A stretch of 64,000 nt of DNA from Petrosia ficiformis (Eukaryota; Porifera; Demospongiae; Haplosclerida; Petrosiidae). Position numbers and translations under genes: made by a program. Positions 1 to 13,100 of the stretch are shown in pieces. Every line of letters begins with the position of its first letter. Position 1 is the stretch's first letter. The notes beneath the pieces are model-generated. The model searched no databases, was not told the DNA's origin, and saw only the letters and a list, made by a program, of their open reading frames with translations. The stretch spans positions 58,903,537-58,967,536 of the forward strand of contig OX345636.1 of NCBI GenBank assembly GCA_947044365.1, read 5' to 3'.

Positions 1-219
1 CATATGTGACCAACTTGGGTTTGCGGCAGCTCTATGCTTTTCTTCTTGGTTTGTGAGTCGCATTATGTTGTGTACTTGTTATTTAAGTGTACTATTTTTA
101 TTGTTATTATTGTTATATGGACGCTGGATGAGTGGGGAGAGTTGGCTAGCCATCAAAGATCTTTAACCCACCATTCCCGGTTCTCAAGACTGGGCATTCA
201 GTGTTCAATTTTAGCATAT

Positions 220-392
220 TTTTCTAAGCCATTGTGGCAGTTCCTCTTCTAAGCCATTGTGGCTGCTTATTTTCTAAGCCATTGTGGCTGCTTATTTTCT
301 AAGCCATTGTGGCAGTTCCTTTTCTAAGCCATTGTGGCTGCTTATTTTCTAAGCCATTGTGGCTGCTTATTTTCTAAGCCATTGTGGCTGAT
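220..392 (+). repeat. 25-bp minisatellite, seven copies
   Basis: The core TAAGCCATTGTGGCTGCTT recurs with AAGCC starting at 226, 251, 276, 301, 326, 351 and 376, an exact 25-bp period. Two decayed copies follow the TA run near 450-490. Copies differ mainly as GGCTGCTTAT versus GGCAGTTCCT. Confidence 0.95.
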
Positions 393-395
393 TAT

Positions 396-438
<43 letters not shown>

Positions 439-828
439 TTTTAAGCCATAGTAGCTGCTCTAATGTTTAATGAAGCCATTGTGGCTGCTTGTTTGTTTGT
501 TGTGTGTGTTTGTTTGCACCTTTTGCTAGCATGCTAGACACATGAATTTTCATGTAATTAATTAATGACTTACAGGTTAGTTAGAGTCTTGTTCTAAAAC
601 TCTTAAAGATAAATCACTCACACATGTAGCCCCTCCCACTATTTAACTACTATACTATACTATTACTATTGTATCACTAACCTGTGTAAAGTAATTAATT
701 ATAAAGCATAGTTCTTTGTTGAATATCATTTCATGACTTCATGTGTTGTATTTTATAACTATTTCTGTTACAATTAGTGATATACTGAATCAGTATTTAA
801 TATGTTATGTTGTTTAGGAGCATGGGCC

Positions 829-1017
829 AAATTGGCTCAACAATGATTACTATATATGCCATTGAGAATACATCTTGAAGCAATTAAGTTAATGCTGTTA
901 GTGACATTATAATAATAATTACACATATAACTGTGCCATCTGGCCTAAAGAGAGAACTGTGCAGTGCATGCCAAATAAGAAGCTCTTTTGGCCAATGGTG
1001 CACCAGATAAGCTTATC
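829..1017 (-). mobile_element. Short MITE, family S, minus orientation
   Basis: This is the reverse complement of about 190 bp also present at 6739-6936, 25353-25566 and 45668-45876. Shared features are the phrases GGCCCAAAGAGCTTCTTATTT and CCAATTTGGCCCATGCTT and ends resembling TTTGATAAG/CTTATCAAAA, consistent with short terminal inverted repeats. No coding capacity is seen. Confidence 0.65.
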
Positions 1018-1370
1018 ATAAACACTGATATGTTATATTTATAGCATAGATCTGCCTGTGTTATCATGTACATATTCATGTTAGTGTTGTACTTATACTT
1101 GTATAGGTACATGTATAGGTGCCTCCTGTACCATGGTATAGGTAAATATAGGTATAGGCAAGTAGTATAGGGCAGATACAGATACTTTACAGACCAAGTT
1201 TTGAAACTTTATAGTACTATTTTACTGTTTTAGAAAAAGACTGATACAACAGTCAGAATCATATATTTATTAGCTATTTCCATTTTTTTGTAGTTTGTGA
1301 GTTTCATTTTCCAACAGAAATGACTATATAGAGCAGTGCTAAAAATTAGTGATGCATGTGAACATATACT

Positions 1371-1843
1371 AGAACAAGTGTATATAGAGAAAAAAAACAT
1401 CCCTATGATTGCTTTATAAATTTATAAAAGTATCCCTATGACTGCTTTGTGGTGTCCAGCATTCAGTAATCATGGCTGACTATCAAGCATGAAAGACAAC
1501 AGCTTATTATAGTTATTAACTTATTATTTTGATTATCTACTCTCCTGACCTTTCAAAAGACCTTATAGAACTTTAGGAATATATGTCAGGCAGAATAGCT
1601 AGCTATTAGTTCCAGTTTCTAAGTAAGACTAAGCTACACAGCTTTCTTTCTGCTGGTTTGTAGAGCTTGATCGCGCGTTCTTTTATGCGCCACGCCCATT
1701 AATTGACCGAGCTCCCGGGAATGATGTAACTTCCTTAACTACGTATACAACGCATACTCGCGTAGGTGACACAAACATATATATATATAAACATACATCG
1801 AACCCGTGGGAAAGCAATCATAGGGATGGCCTTACGGGCCATA
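1371..1843 (+). mobile_element. MITE-1 copy (about 470 bp)
   Basis: One of at least seven copies of a non-autonomous element (others at 10949-11300, 16199-16737, 28405-28926, 37701-38117, 53610-54131 and 55319-56075). The ends form imperfect inverted repeats: CATCCCTATGATTGCTTT on the left and AAAGCAATCATAGGGATGG on the right. The right third has a conserved CpG-containing core (CACGCCCATTAATTGACCGA, then CTTCCTTAACTACGTATAC) and a TA run. The internal sequence defines two subfamilies; this copy groups with 37701, 55319 and 10949. No open frame is present. Confidence 0.8.
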
Positions 1844-3504
1844 AAAAGCAGTGAACACATGTTCATTGTGTACGTACATGTAGGAATAGGTATAGGTATA
1901 GGCAGTTTTAGTTGCCTATAATATCTGTATCTGAATTACAGGCAAAACCTAGTATAGGTACAACACTAGTACATGTACATGTATGTATGTATACATACAT
2001 GTATACATGAATCATCAATGTTCATATCTCCATATAGCCCCAGGTCATACATGTATAATATCATTAATCATTGAATGTGTACATGTGTATATACATGATA
2101 ACACATACAGGCCAGTGATTTGTACTGTGGAAGCCATCTAGAATGATGTGATCACCTTGTGGGATACTATGATATCTAAGATCAACAATTTCTTTGGTGT
2201 GTACATGTATTCACCAGACTCCCCTAGTAATTGGTACATGGTTTGTATTAGAACTGTTGTGATATTCCAATATATTGATAAAAACTGATACAATAATCTA
2301 GTTACTTCTCTCAGAGATTGATTATCAGTCAATCATGATATGACACATGCTGATCATATACACACACTTAATTCAGAAAATAAATTAGCGACTAGTTCAT
2401 CAACATGTGACAATGATCTTCTAAAACCAAAGAAGACTTCAAGAAGCAAGATTTGAGTGTATTTTGGTTTTAAAAGATGAGAAAGCTGGTTAGGTACATT
2501 GTAGTTGATGATATAATGTGTTGTATATGTGTTTATCATTGTGTTATGAGCTTCAAAACACACAACATAATTACATTGTTGATCATATTGCAGTATGGAT
2601 GGGCTTTGATTCAGTGATACTATACCTGTATCAATTGTATTGAAATGATTCAAAAAATCATGGAAATTTCAGTAGCGATGTTCAATCCATAAAAACTTGT
2701 ATTGCAACAGGTCTAGTTTTCATGCACAATTTCCACATTATTATTTTAATACACTGTTAAAATGTACTCTCCACTTTTCATTCACTTCCTATCATCCTGA
2801 ATTATAGTTATATTTCATTTACACTTGTATCTACATCAATACATTACCTATACTCTTATACAACTATAACAAGAAGTTGAGTTAACTGATTCTTATAGTT
2901 ACAAACAAGAGAAACTGATGTTGTATAAACAGTCCATAGAATTTGAGCTCAACTACACATTTAATGATCATAAACATTTACCTCACCATACAAATATTTT
3001 ATTATCATAATGTATTTTGTTAATTATTCTAGCTCCTTTTTGTTTATGCCAAAATTCTACTCAGAACACAGTTAGGATCCATTTCATTATGATTTCATAT
3101 TCTGTATTCTGACTTGAGCACTATAAGTAATTGTGTATAGTAATTAAGACTATAATTATCTGTAATTATAATTAGTAATTATAGTAATCATTATGATAAT
3201 ATAAAGATTGTATGTAAAATACTTTTATTCATAAATAAATGCATAATCAAAATCATTAATGTCCAGCTTTGCCAACAAAGTCTTATGAATATCATTATGT
3301 GGTTGATTTGGGAGTCTTTGATGGCAATCCTGGACAGAATTGAGCAAACAGATTATATGTAACTTCTGAACATACTACATAACACGATTTAAAACTATAT
3401 CAATGCATAGAAACCCACAACTACCAATGTAGCAAACTTTGAAAACGTGCATATTTAATAAGTGAACATTGAAATTGTTTGTTTGATACTTAGCAACTAT
3501 TTAA

Positions 3505-3723
3505 CATACACTTGTCCCTAGGGAACGTATTCAACGTAGCAGTCTAGCAGAAGCCAACAACAAAAGAAACGTTAACGTTGGGAAAACGTGTGTAGATACT
3601 GTAAAAAACGAAATTTTAAAATTATACAGTTTGAAGAGCGTTTCTACGGCGTTTTATCGTAGTACAGTTTGTACTATGGTCGTAGTACAAAGACGAAACA
3701 TGAACTTATTTTTGTTGTCTACT
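3505..3723 (+). promoter_or_regulatory. CpG-rich segment, candidate promoter or first exon of the ankyrin gene
   Basis: About a dozen CpG dinucleotides occur within roughly 200 bp, whereas the flanking kilobases have almost none. One frame is open from 3505 to a stop near 3756, with in-frame ATGs at 3676 and 3700. A GT at 3724 would end an exon in phase 0, which fits the phase-0 start of the ankyrin exon at 4029, but that donor (ACT/GTATAT) is weak. The segment could be a promoter with a short first exon, an internal exon, or unrelated CpG-rich DNA. The encoded residues match no family I know. Confidence 0.3.
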
Positions 3724-4028
3724 GTATATTCATCATTATTGATAATATCTAAATGATGAAGTATATGTGTCTATGTGTGTTGTATAAAATACTTGTTTGT
3801 CTAATTGAACCACTCCCCTGATTCATAAATAGTGAAGTCAAGTATGGATATGACATGATTTTATTATACACATGTGATAAGTATTTGTATATGTATAGTA
3901 TCAATTGATATTATTATGAATAATATTTACCAGTGAAACTATGAATTATTACTAGTTTGTATAGTGTTTATTACATGTACATGTACATGTACATGTATTG
4001 TTCTTATTTCATTATACAGGTCTTACAG

Positions 4029-4127
4029 TGTGGGTGGAGTTTACTGCATCAAGCAGCTTATTGTAATAAAGTCACTATAGTAGACCTGATTATAAAACAT
4101 GGATGTGACGTGAACATAAAAAGTCAA
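4029..4127 (+). CDS. Ankyrin exon 1 (33 residues)
   Basis: Exactly 99 bp and open, bounded by acceptor TTACAG and donor GTAAGT. It reads [10 protein letters not shown] at the start and ends with [13 protein letters not shown], which fits an ankyrin repeat (the SLLHQAA helix and the HG turn followed by DVN). A second AG nine bases upstream would add three residues in frame; the 99-bp version matches the size of the other exons. This is the first exon I can recognise, and the cap residues expected before it were not seen. Confidence 0.85.
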
Positions 4128-7100
4128 GTAAGTGATTATATATTAATTGTTATACACATGTAATATAATTGTTATAATATACAATTGAATACAATCATTA
4201 AGGTTACGGTACATATATACCAAAATCTGATCGTATTTATTTAAATGTAATATTAGAATAATATTTCAACTGACCAATGGCTGATACTAGCTCTATATAC
4301 ATGTAGTTATAAATCAAAAATAAGTTCATCCAATACATATTTTGATGTGATCTCCAGGTAAATATTATCTATAAAGCTATAGCTACATGTAGGCCATCAT
4401 GTGACATTTTTATTTTGCTAAACATTCAAGAGAAGCAGCAATTCATGATTATTCATGATTTGTATCCCGTAACCTTAATGACAAAAGTTTCCAAACAAAC
4501 TTTAACTATTAATTCAGTCAGTCAATCAGTTCACAAACTTAAAACTAATATTAAACTTTATGGTTTCATTTGTTACTTGAAAGTTTATAAAAATAATGTA
4601 TACATGTTATTATAGGATTTCCGTAAATTAGTCTCCTCTCCAGAGTCCATAGTGCAAAATAGTCTGGTAATTTTGGCCAACATTCCTGACACATGTAGTG
4701 ACATTGCTAATCAGATTCCTCAGTTTATTAATTGATTACATGATTTTTTTTAATTCAAAAATGTCATATCAAAAACCTGTAATAAAAAAATCTGTAACAA
4801 AGGCTGTGGAGCATCCCAGATATCAGCCTTCTACTATCATCTGGAGAGTATGATTTAATTCAAGTAACAAACTTGTAGATTCAAATATTTGTTAAGTACA
4901 AGTAGGTTGAGTTAATCATGTGACAGTCACCCGATTAGGACATCGTTGTGCCAACCATTGTGGAATGTTTTGTTCTACAGTGGGAATGGCAATCTGGGAA
5001 TGTAACTATCTGTAAATAGTGTCATACTATAAGAGTGCTATAACATTGTGGGGTGAGCCTGATAGCAAATTGTTCAGATAATTTCTGAGTATGCTGCTAA
5101 ATAGAATACATGTATGTGGTATTATGTATGACATATACACATGTACATGTACATATAGAAGGATTTCAGTACCAACTCCCTAGTGTGGGAGTCACTCGTG
5201 CTTACCCCAATTATTAGATAGTATTTATACTTGTAACCCCATCATGACAACAGTTACAAGTATTACTAAACACATGTATTATAAACATGTATATTAGTGA
5301 TCATATGATTATATGTATAGTAAACTAGTAGTTGATATAATCTCACAAGTTAATAGATTGTCTTGTACTGATATAATCAGCTTTTTCCTTCTTTATGCAG
5401 TACTTGTACATGTAGTTTATAAAGTGTCAAATATAATGTCAATTGAAATGTATTGTAGCCATTTATTCCAGGCCATCCATTTTTAATTTCGTAAAACATT
5501 ATTGGTTACAATTGTGGTTATACAATCTACACCCACTTGATTTGAAAGTGTTATGATGGACAATGTTTCTTTTGTATCTGGTTCTTGTATATGAGCTTAT
5601 CAAAAACACTGATGTTCAATATATTGTATTATCAGTGCCTGACATTATTAAGTTCACATACTATCACAGTGTACTTTGTGAATGAAGTACACTGTACTTC
5701 AAATGTACTACACCATATTTCACATAAGTACTATGCTATCACATACAAATGTAATGGGAATTAACACACAACTATGATTACAGTACAATGTAGTACAACT
5801 ATATATTATTATACTAATTAGGAGTGCAGTTGACTATCACCTTATTAAAGTGTAGCTCCCATCATAGTATGTAAACTTAATTAAGTCAGGTACTACATGT
5901 ACATGTATACATGTTGATATTATAATACCTCTAGTATACATGTATGTACATGTACATGTGGTATGTATAATACATGTATGTACATGTACATAAAAATGAT
6001 GTTCACGTGCATTGTACATGTAGTATGTTACATGTACATGTATTATACATTTACATGTACATACTTGTACGTGTACTGTAATTAATACACATGTACATGT
6101 GTACATACTATAGTATGTACATGTACGTATACTGTACATGTACTTCTTCACTATAATTATTACACCTACATGTACATACATGTACAATAATACATATGTT
6201 AATACTATACATCATCTTCATACTATAGTACATATTAGATGTACATGTATATATACTATGGTACTTCTACATGTACATGTACAACTACAGTAATGTTATA
6301 ATACAATATATAATCTGTACTCAAAATTAAATGTGGGAAAACATTGGCCACACCCACCATTAATTAATTAAACACTAATGCAAAATCTACAGACTCAGAG
6401 AATTCTAAAACTTTCATAAATGCTTTTGAAACATTTCTAAGATGTTCATGCATGTACTATTACTTGACTGTCTATTACTATCCCATGTCTGAGTTCACCT
6501 AACTACATGTTACATGCCTTGCTTTGGCAACAAAATTAAATACCACTTCCTCATAACAACCGTACATAAGTATATATAGCTAGAGTAAAGGCAAAACACA
6601 AAGAAGCAATACTTACATGTATGCATGTATGGTTGTTATATGGAAGTGGAATTTAATTTTGTTCCCAAAGCAAGGCACCATCCCAATCTTGTTCCTGTGC
6701 TTTTTTGGTTTATATATAATTTTATTATTATATCAGTGTTTTTGAAAAGGCACCATTGACCCAAAGAGCTTCTTAATTATTTAGCACTGCGCAGTTCTCT
6801 CTTTGAGCCACATGATGCAGTTAATTATGATTATATTGTCACTAACAGCTATGTTAACTGGCTCAAGATGTTTCCAATGGCATAACACTCTAACCATTGT
6901 TGAGCCAATTTGGCACAAGCTTCAAACTTATCAAACCCTCTAATCCCCACATACTTTTAAAAATGTTTTTATTATATAATCACAGTATAATAATTATTAT
7001 TATTGTCAAGTATTGTCTCAATTATTTTCTTATCAGTTCTGCACTGTGAGTGCATTCATTAAAATAGTAAGGCCCTTAATTAATCCTTAGACAACTGTTG

Positions 7101-10100
7101 TTGAATATATGAGACATTTGGTACCATATTGCATTTATGATCATGATATAGCATTCCAAGTGTCATGTTTGTCCTCAGTAGCAAGTCCTTATTAAATTAG
7201 AGAAAATCATGACAACTATTTGAGCTGAAAAGGGACTGACAAGGATTTTTAATGGATATCTCAATTTGTTCAGCATTCATAAGGGCAGCACCACATTGAT
7301 ACTTAGGTTTTCATGCATTTGAGAGGGTAGGTAGAATATTTGTATTTATACATGTATCTTCTTGAATGAACGTATGTACATGTACATGTATATTCTGGTA
7401 CATGTAGATGGTGTCAGGCTGTTAGCACCATCAAGATAGGAGACAAAATGACGGATGTAATACATTAAATATCCTCTATCCATTTTAGTATATTGTACAT
7501 GTCAGTACAATGTCTCCATAAGTTACATGTACTGTACAACCTCTTAGAAGAGATGCACATGGTAAATTTGAAAATATTTTCAGTCACTATTGATTTCATA
7601 GGCATAGCCAGACCTTTAAGATTGGGTGGGCCAGGTAAAGCATACATTGTAGATCGGCACGCAAAGCATGCCAAAACATTTTAGCGTTAATAAATTCATG
7701 ATAAGCGTGGTCTACCATTCGTGGCCAGGCAGACAAGTTGAGTTGGAGCTAGTTCAATTGACCCTAGCTGAATCTGCCATTGCATGCTGGTTCCATCATC
7801 TTTAATACACATGTACATCACTATGTACTTGAGAGCATTCAAACTCTCTGATGATCTCCGAGTATACGTATACGAGTGATTTTCACCTACACATGTATGA
7901 ATAATTAATGAGAAAAGTCCCAACTCAACACGAACGGACTTTAGTCGCCGTTTTTTTCAACTGCACATGCGTATACCATATCGATATAAACAAATGTTAT
8001 ATCATATCGTATCGTGGCTTATTACATGTATATCGTGATATGTCGATATATCGATATATCGTGGGAGCACTATCACAAATATACATGTACATGCCCCAAA
8101 TAATTTTTATTAATATAAAATTATATTATATCATAGACAATTTATTAATAATAACTTACTACTTGACTTTAATGATATCTGTCAGCCATCTTGAAGATCG
8201 TGTAGACACTTGATAATAATAAATACATGTACATGTATGTGCTTATGAAGGCATCTTCATCTATGTATATATTGGCAGTTATCATTGTAATATAATATTA
8301 TAGCTACATGTATGTACATGTACATGTATCTATGAATAATGTAATATTGTAATTCTTGTAGACTTATTGTGTCTGTTAGTCCTGATTTTATAATGCAGTC
8401 TGTTACTATTCTTGAAAGTAGAGCTGGGAATCTCCTGAGATTCTGAAATCGATTATCAAATTGATTGATAATCAATTAAAATCAGTAGAAGTAATTAGGC
8501 CAATTAAGTACATTAATACAGGAAAATCCCCCATTTGATGATAAGGGTTCCTACGTATCACCTACATATTGTACATTACTTGATATCACATGCTTGAAAA
8601 GTATATCTTCTGGAATAATTAGCATAATTGATATCACAGACTTATAATCGATAATCAGAAGAATTTTCAATATCGATTGATTAATTGATTAATCATCCCA
8701 GTCCTACTTAAAAGTCTATTTATAGTAACATCATCCGTTTTGTATAAATTATAAGTATTGTGTACATTTGTATTTTGTAATCTTACTGATCTGTCCATTC
8801 AACAATTAACTGTTAACACTACAATTTAATGGGTTCTTTCTTCATGTAACCATTGTGGGATTATGTCATCATTATAATTATCATAGCATTATTCTATACA
8901 GTATCATTGTTAGTATTGGGTGTGGTTTTATATTTTATAGAATCAAATGTGTTTCTATTTATAATAATGAATGGTTACATGAATAAACTGTCAGTTAATA
9001 TCTCATTTGTAATGTATAATGTATGGATTGCCATCTTTTCAAGCCATCCTCTGAATTAATTCACATATTTTATAATCAATACATTTTCAGTGATCCTAAT
9101 GGTGTGGATGTTCCATTGTATATTGTGTTATATTTGGTGTTTATTATGTCATTTTATTATGTTACAAAAAGCTTTGCGGCCGCATAAACTGATCTTCAGA
9201 AGTGCTATTTTAGGTAAAGTTTCATTGTTATCCAATCTTTATATGTCAAATCACAAAGAACTGGATAATCATTCTCTTAGGTTAATTGCTTTGGAGCGTA
9301 ATGTATCACATACAATTGAAACTAGACGTAATGCTTACCTTCAATTGAACTACAAACTGTTCAGTCCACTTTTCTACTTACATGTAGTTTTGTATTGTCA
9401 TTATAGTGACAATTGCCACTACAAGCAGTGGAATTCCCACTCTCTGTAGCAACATCTGGACAAAATGGTTAGAACAAATGATGGGCAGATACTTCCACTG
9501 TGAAATATGGAGGTCATATGTTGTACACATGTACAGTATATTAGAACAGAGTAATATGTACCAAACTCCTCCTATACATTTTAGCTTCATTAGTCTTGTT
9601 ATATATAAGAGAACAAACATTCCAGTAATCAAATATTTGTGATGTAAAATGTGTAAAGTAATGAATAACAGTAAGTACTGTTAATTATTGAAATATGTAT
9701 CCGTTAGATCACCATCTTAAATTTAGACTCTTTTTTTGTAATCTCTACTAGTCAAAGTGTACACTACCACATTTCTTAGCTACATGTACATACAACAAAG
9801 ATTTGTACTGATGGGATTTCATTAAAATTATAAGTCAAACTTGTAAATTATATTGTAAATTATTATATGAATTATTTAATCTGTTGTATTTTCTTATATA
9901 TTCTTTAGTATCATCAGACTCCGCTATTTTTGTGTCGATCTTTTGAAGCTGCACAGTTACTATTGGACAAAGGGGCTCGAGTGGAGCATAAGGATCGGGT
10001 GAGTATATTATTATAAATGTTAAATGTGGTTCAATATATGATATGATGATAGGACATATAAATTATGTGAGTGTATAATTATACATGTAGATGTTAAATT

Positions 10101-13100
10101 TAATATTATTACAATGATTTCATAGAAAGGTTTTGATTAAGCAATTCCTAAACACACATACCATATACTGTATAGCAGGAATTATTGTGATTGAAATAGG
10201 AAATATTGGACAATTGCTAAATTGCTGGCAAATTTTGAATCCACATACGGAACCAGTGTGAATGTGATTTAGTATCTACATTTCTACAGTACCTCCAGCT
10301 ACTGTGTTAGTGAAAGCTAGCTAGTTATTTTAAGCAGGTAAGTCTAGAGAAAAAGTTACTTTTAAAAGTTGTGTGATAGCCAGATTGAAGTGGTCTGTTG
10401 TCACACATTAGTAAAGCTATGTAAGTCAATTATATTTAATGTACTCTATAGCTATTAACAAGGTGTTGGAATATCTTTGAGAGTTTTCCAGTTACGCAGG
10501 TTTCTCTGAATCTGTAGAATATTAAATTTGCTGCATTTAACATTTTCAATATGCATATTTTAGCAGACTTGCCTTTATGTATGTAATTTCCTCACTACAT
10601 GTAGTTGCCAATAATTCCCTCTATACAGTATCAAGATGGTTGAACAGGTATTCATTTTGGTGGATCATGCATTACTCAGAATTAGTTTAGTCTTATTAAC
10701 TATTTCCACTATTATATTATCATCATATTAAAAAAGGAAAAGGATCAATGTTTGTATAATAACTGTCTTAAAACAAGAATGAGACTTTGTATATAGTATA
10801 TAATATATAGCCCCTCTGCCTCCCTGTTTTCTCCCCTATTCGTACATGTACTTTTTACTTGTATATGATTATCTTATCACTTTAAAAGCAAAGCAGTTTA
10901 TTATATTAAAAATATCAAACATAACACCAATTGAAATATACAAATATTATGGCCTGTAGGGCAATCCCTATGATTTCTTTCCGCGAGGTTTAATGCAATA
11001 AATTATTTTATAATTATGTTTGTGTAACATATATAACTATGTGTTGTATACATAGTTGTGTCATTCTGGGTGTCTCGGTCAATTAAGAAAGACTAGCAGA
11101 AAGAAAGCAGCTTGTAGCTTACATAGAAACTGGTACTAATAGCTATTCTACCTGAAATATATTCATAAAGTTCTATAAGATCTTTTAAAAAGTGATAATG
11201 AAAATAATAACTATAATAGGCTGTTGTGTTTCAAACATGAGAAAGTCAGCCATGATTACTGAATGCTGGATACTACAAAGCAATAATAATTGTAAGGATA
11301 CTTTTATTTCCATAATTATACATGTATCTTGTTTCCCAGTCCATCTTACAGATAGGGTACTACATAATTATCTAAACAATTGACTATAAATGAATAATAT
11401 TGCCTGGGCCATGACCCAGGCTAGCCCTGTGCTTGCTACACCTATGATAGATTTCTCATCAATCCTTGTAGTGACTAACTTTCTAAAATAAGGACACCTT
11501 GCTGTTATGTAAAGCAGTCACGAATATACATGCCCCAAATAATTTTTATTAATATAAAATTATATGATATCATGGACAATTGATTAATAATAACTTACTA
11601 CTTGACAATTATCTACTTTAATGATATCTGTCCGCCATCTTGAAGATCGTATAGACACTTGATAATAATAAATACATGTATGTGCTTATGAAGGCATCTT
11701 CATCTACGTATATATTGGCAGTTATCATTGTAATAGAATATTATAGCTATGTACATGTACATGTATATATGAATAATGTAATATTGTAATTCTTGTAGAC
11801 TTATTGTGTCTGTTAGTCCTGATGCATTCTGTTACTATTCTTAAAAGTAGGGCTGGAAATCAGTTGAGATTCTGAAATGGATTATCAAATTGATTGATAA
11901 TCAATGGAAGTAATTAAGCCAATTAAGTAAATTAATACAGGAAACTCCTCCCATTTGATGATTAAAAAGGTTTCCCGTAACTTACATATTGTACATTACT
12001 TGATATCACATGCTTGAAAAGTATATCTTCTGGAATAATTAGCATAATTTATATCGCAGACTTATAATTGATAATCAGAAGAATTTTCAATATCGATTGA
12101 TTAATAGATTAATCATCCCAGCCCTACATGTACTTAAAAGTCTATTTATAGTAACATCATCCATTATAACTACATGTACTATGTATTTTGTAATCTTACT
12201 GATCTGTCCATTCAACAATAAACTGTTAACACTACAATTTAATGGGTTCTTTCTTCATGTAACCATTGTGGGATTATGTCATCATTATAATTATCATAAC
12301 ATTATTCTATACAGTGTCATTGTTAGTATTGGGTGTGGTTTTATATTTTATAGAATCAAACGTGTTTCTATTTATAGTAGTGAATGGTTACATGAACAAA
12401 CTGTCAGTTAATATCTAATTTATAATGTATGGATTACCATCTTTTCAAGCCATCTCTGAATTAATTCACATATTCTATAATCAATACATTTTCAGTGGTC
12501 CTAATGGTGTGGATGTTCCATTGTATATTGTGTTATATTTGGTGTTTATTATGTTAATAATTATGTTAGTTGAATTAGGAACTGATAAGCACATTGATTA
12601 CCCTCGCCGCGAAGCGTAGGCGGAAGGGTACGGTAATCATATTGTGTGTCTGTGTGTGTGTCTCTGTGTGTGTGTGTCTCTGTGTGTGTGTTCGCAAAAT
12701 TTTGGGAAATCTACGAACATTGGTGGCTCCAACGAGCTACTGGCAGACTTCAAATTATACAAGGATCAAAAATAACAACAGGCTTTTGCTAAAATCTTTC
12801 GGTTATAAAGTTATGACAATTTTTATAACTCACGGTTACTGTTTCCAGACTCGAGAAGACTCTTGGGAACTTCTGGACACATTAAAACATAAATACTCCT
12901 GTATCATGACTATCGCTAGTAAAGCACTACATAAAAGCAAACAAAACTTGGGTAGTGGTTGGTACAACATCGAGCACTGGCTCCAAGAATTCTCCATTAC
13001 ATTCAGGCTCCGCCTATTTCAAATTTTTAAGTCATGTGCTGTGCACGTGACTCGAACTTCAGGACCTGTCTTAGTGCAGTTCACAAGACTAATTGAAGAT

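Larger units (their letters stand above)
1..3504. other. Gene-free AT-rich stretch left of the first recognised exon
   Basis: No exon is recognised here on either strand. The stretch holds a 25-bp minisatellite, a TA run (about 399-434), a short MITE and a MITE-1 copy, listed separately. A 99-codon minus-strand frame at 2354-2653 resembles no family I know and has no clear splice signals. Upstream exons of the ankyrin gene, including any kinase exons, could be missed here or lie outside the window. Confidence 0.6.
4128..9908 (+). other. Intron 1 (5.8 kb), repeats only
   Basis: No exon is recognised. Contents: a repeat family also found near 33950-34430 and 39420-39960 (4620-5340), TACATGTA-rich DNA, a foldback MITE at 6517-6675, a family S MITE, a block duplicated at 29560-30340, and the first copy of an 8.1-9.1 kb block. 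A NotI-type GCGGCCGC near 9177 is an isolated GC spot. Short open frames near 8853-9642 are repeat-derived. Confidence 0.7.

Noticed and set aside
8853..9449. Hydrophobic frames ([13 protein letters not shown], then [12 protein letters not shown]) that look like membrane segments
   Set aside because: They recur at 12240-12590 and 31960-32340 as part of a duplicated block with different stops each time; there is no conserved exon structure.
10624..10650. Mini-exon TATCAAGATGGTTGAACAG with a flanking AG and GT, giving MVEQ in phase 0
   Set aside because: 19 bp with no other support; such a pattern is expected by chance in 12 kb of intron.
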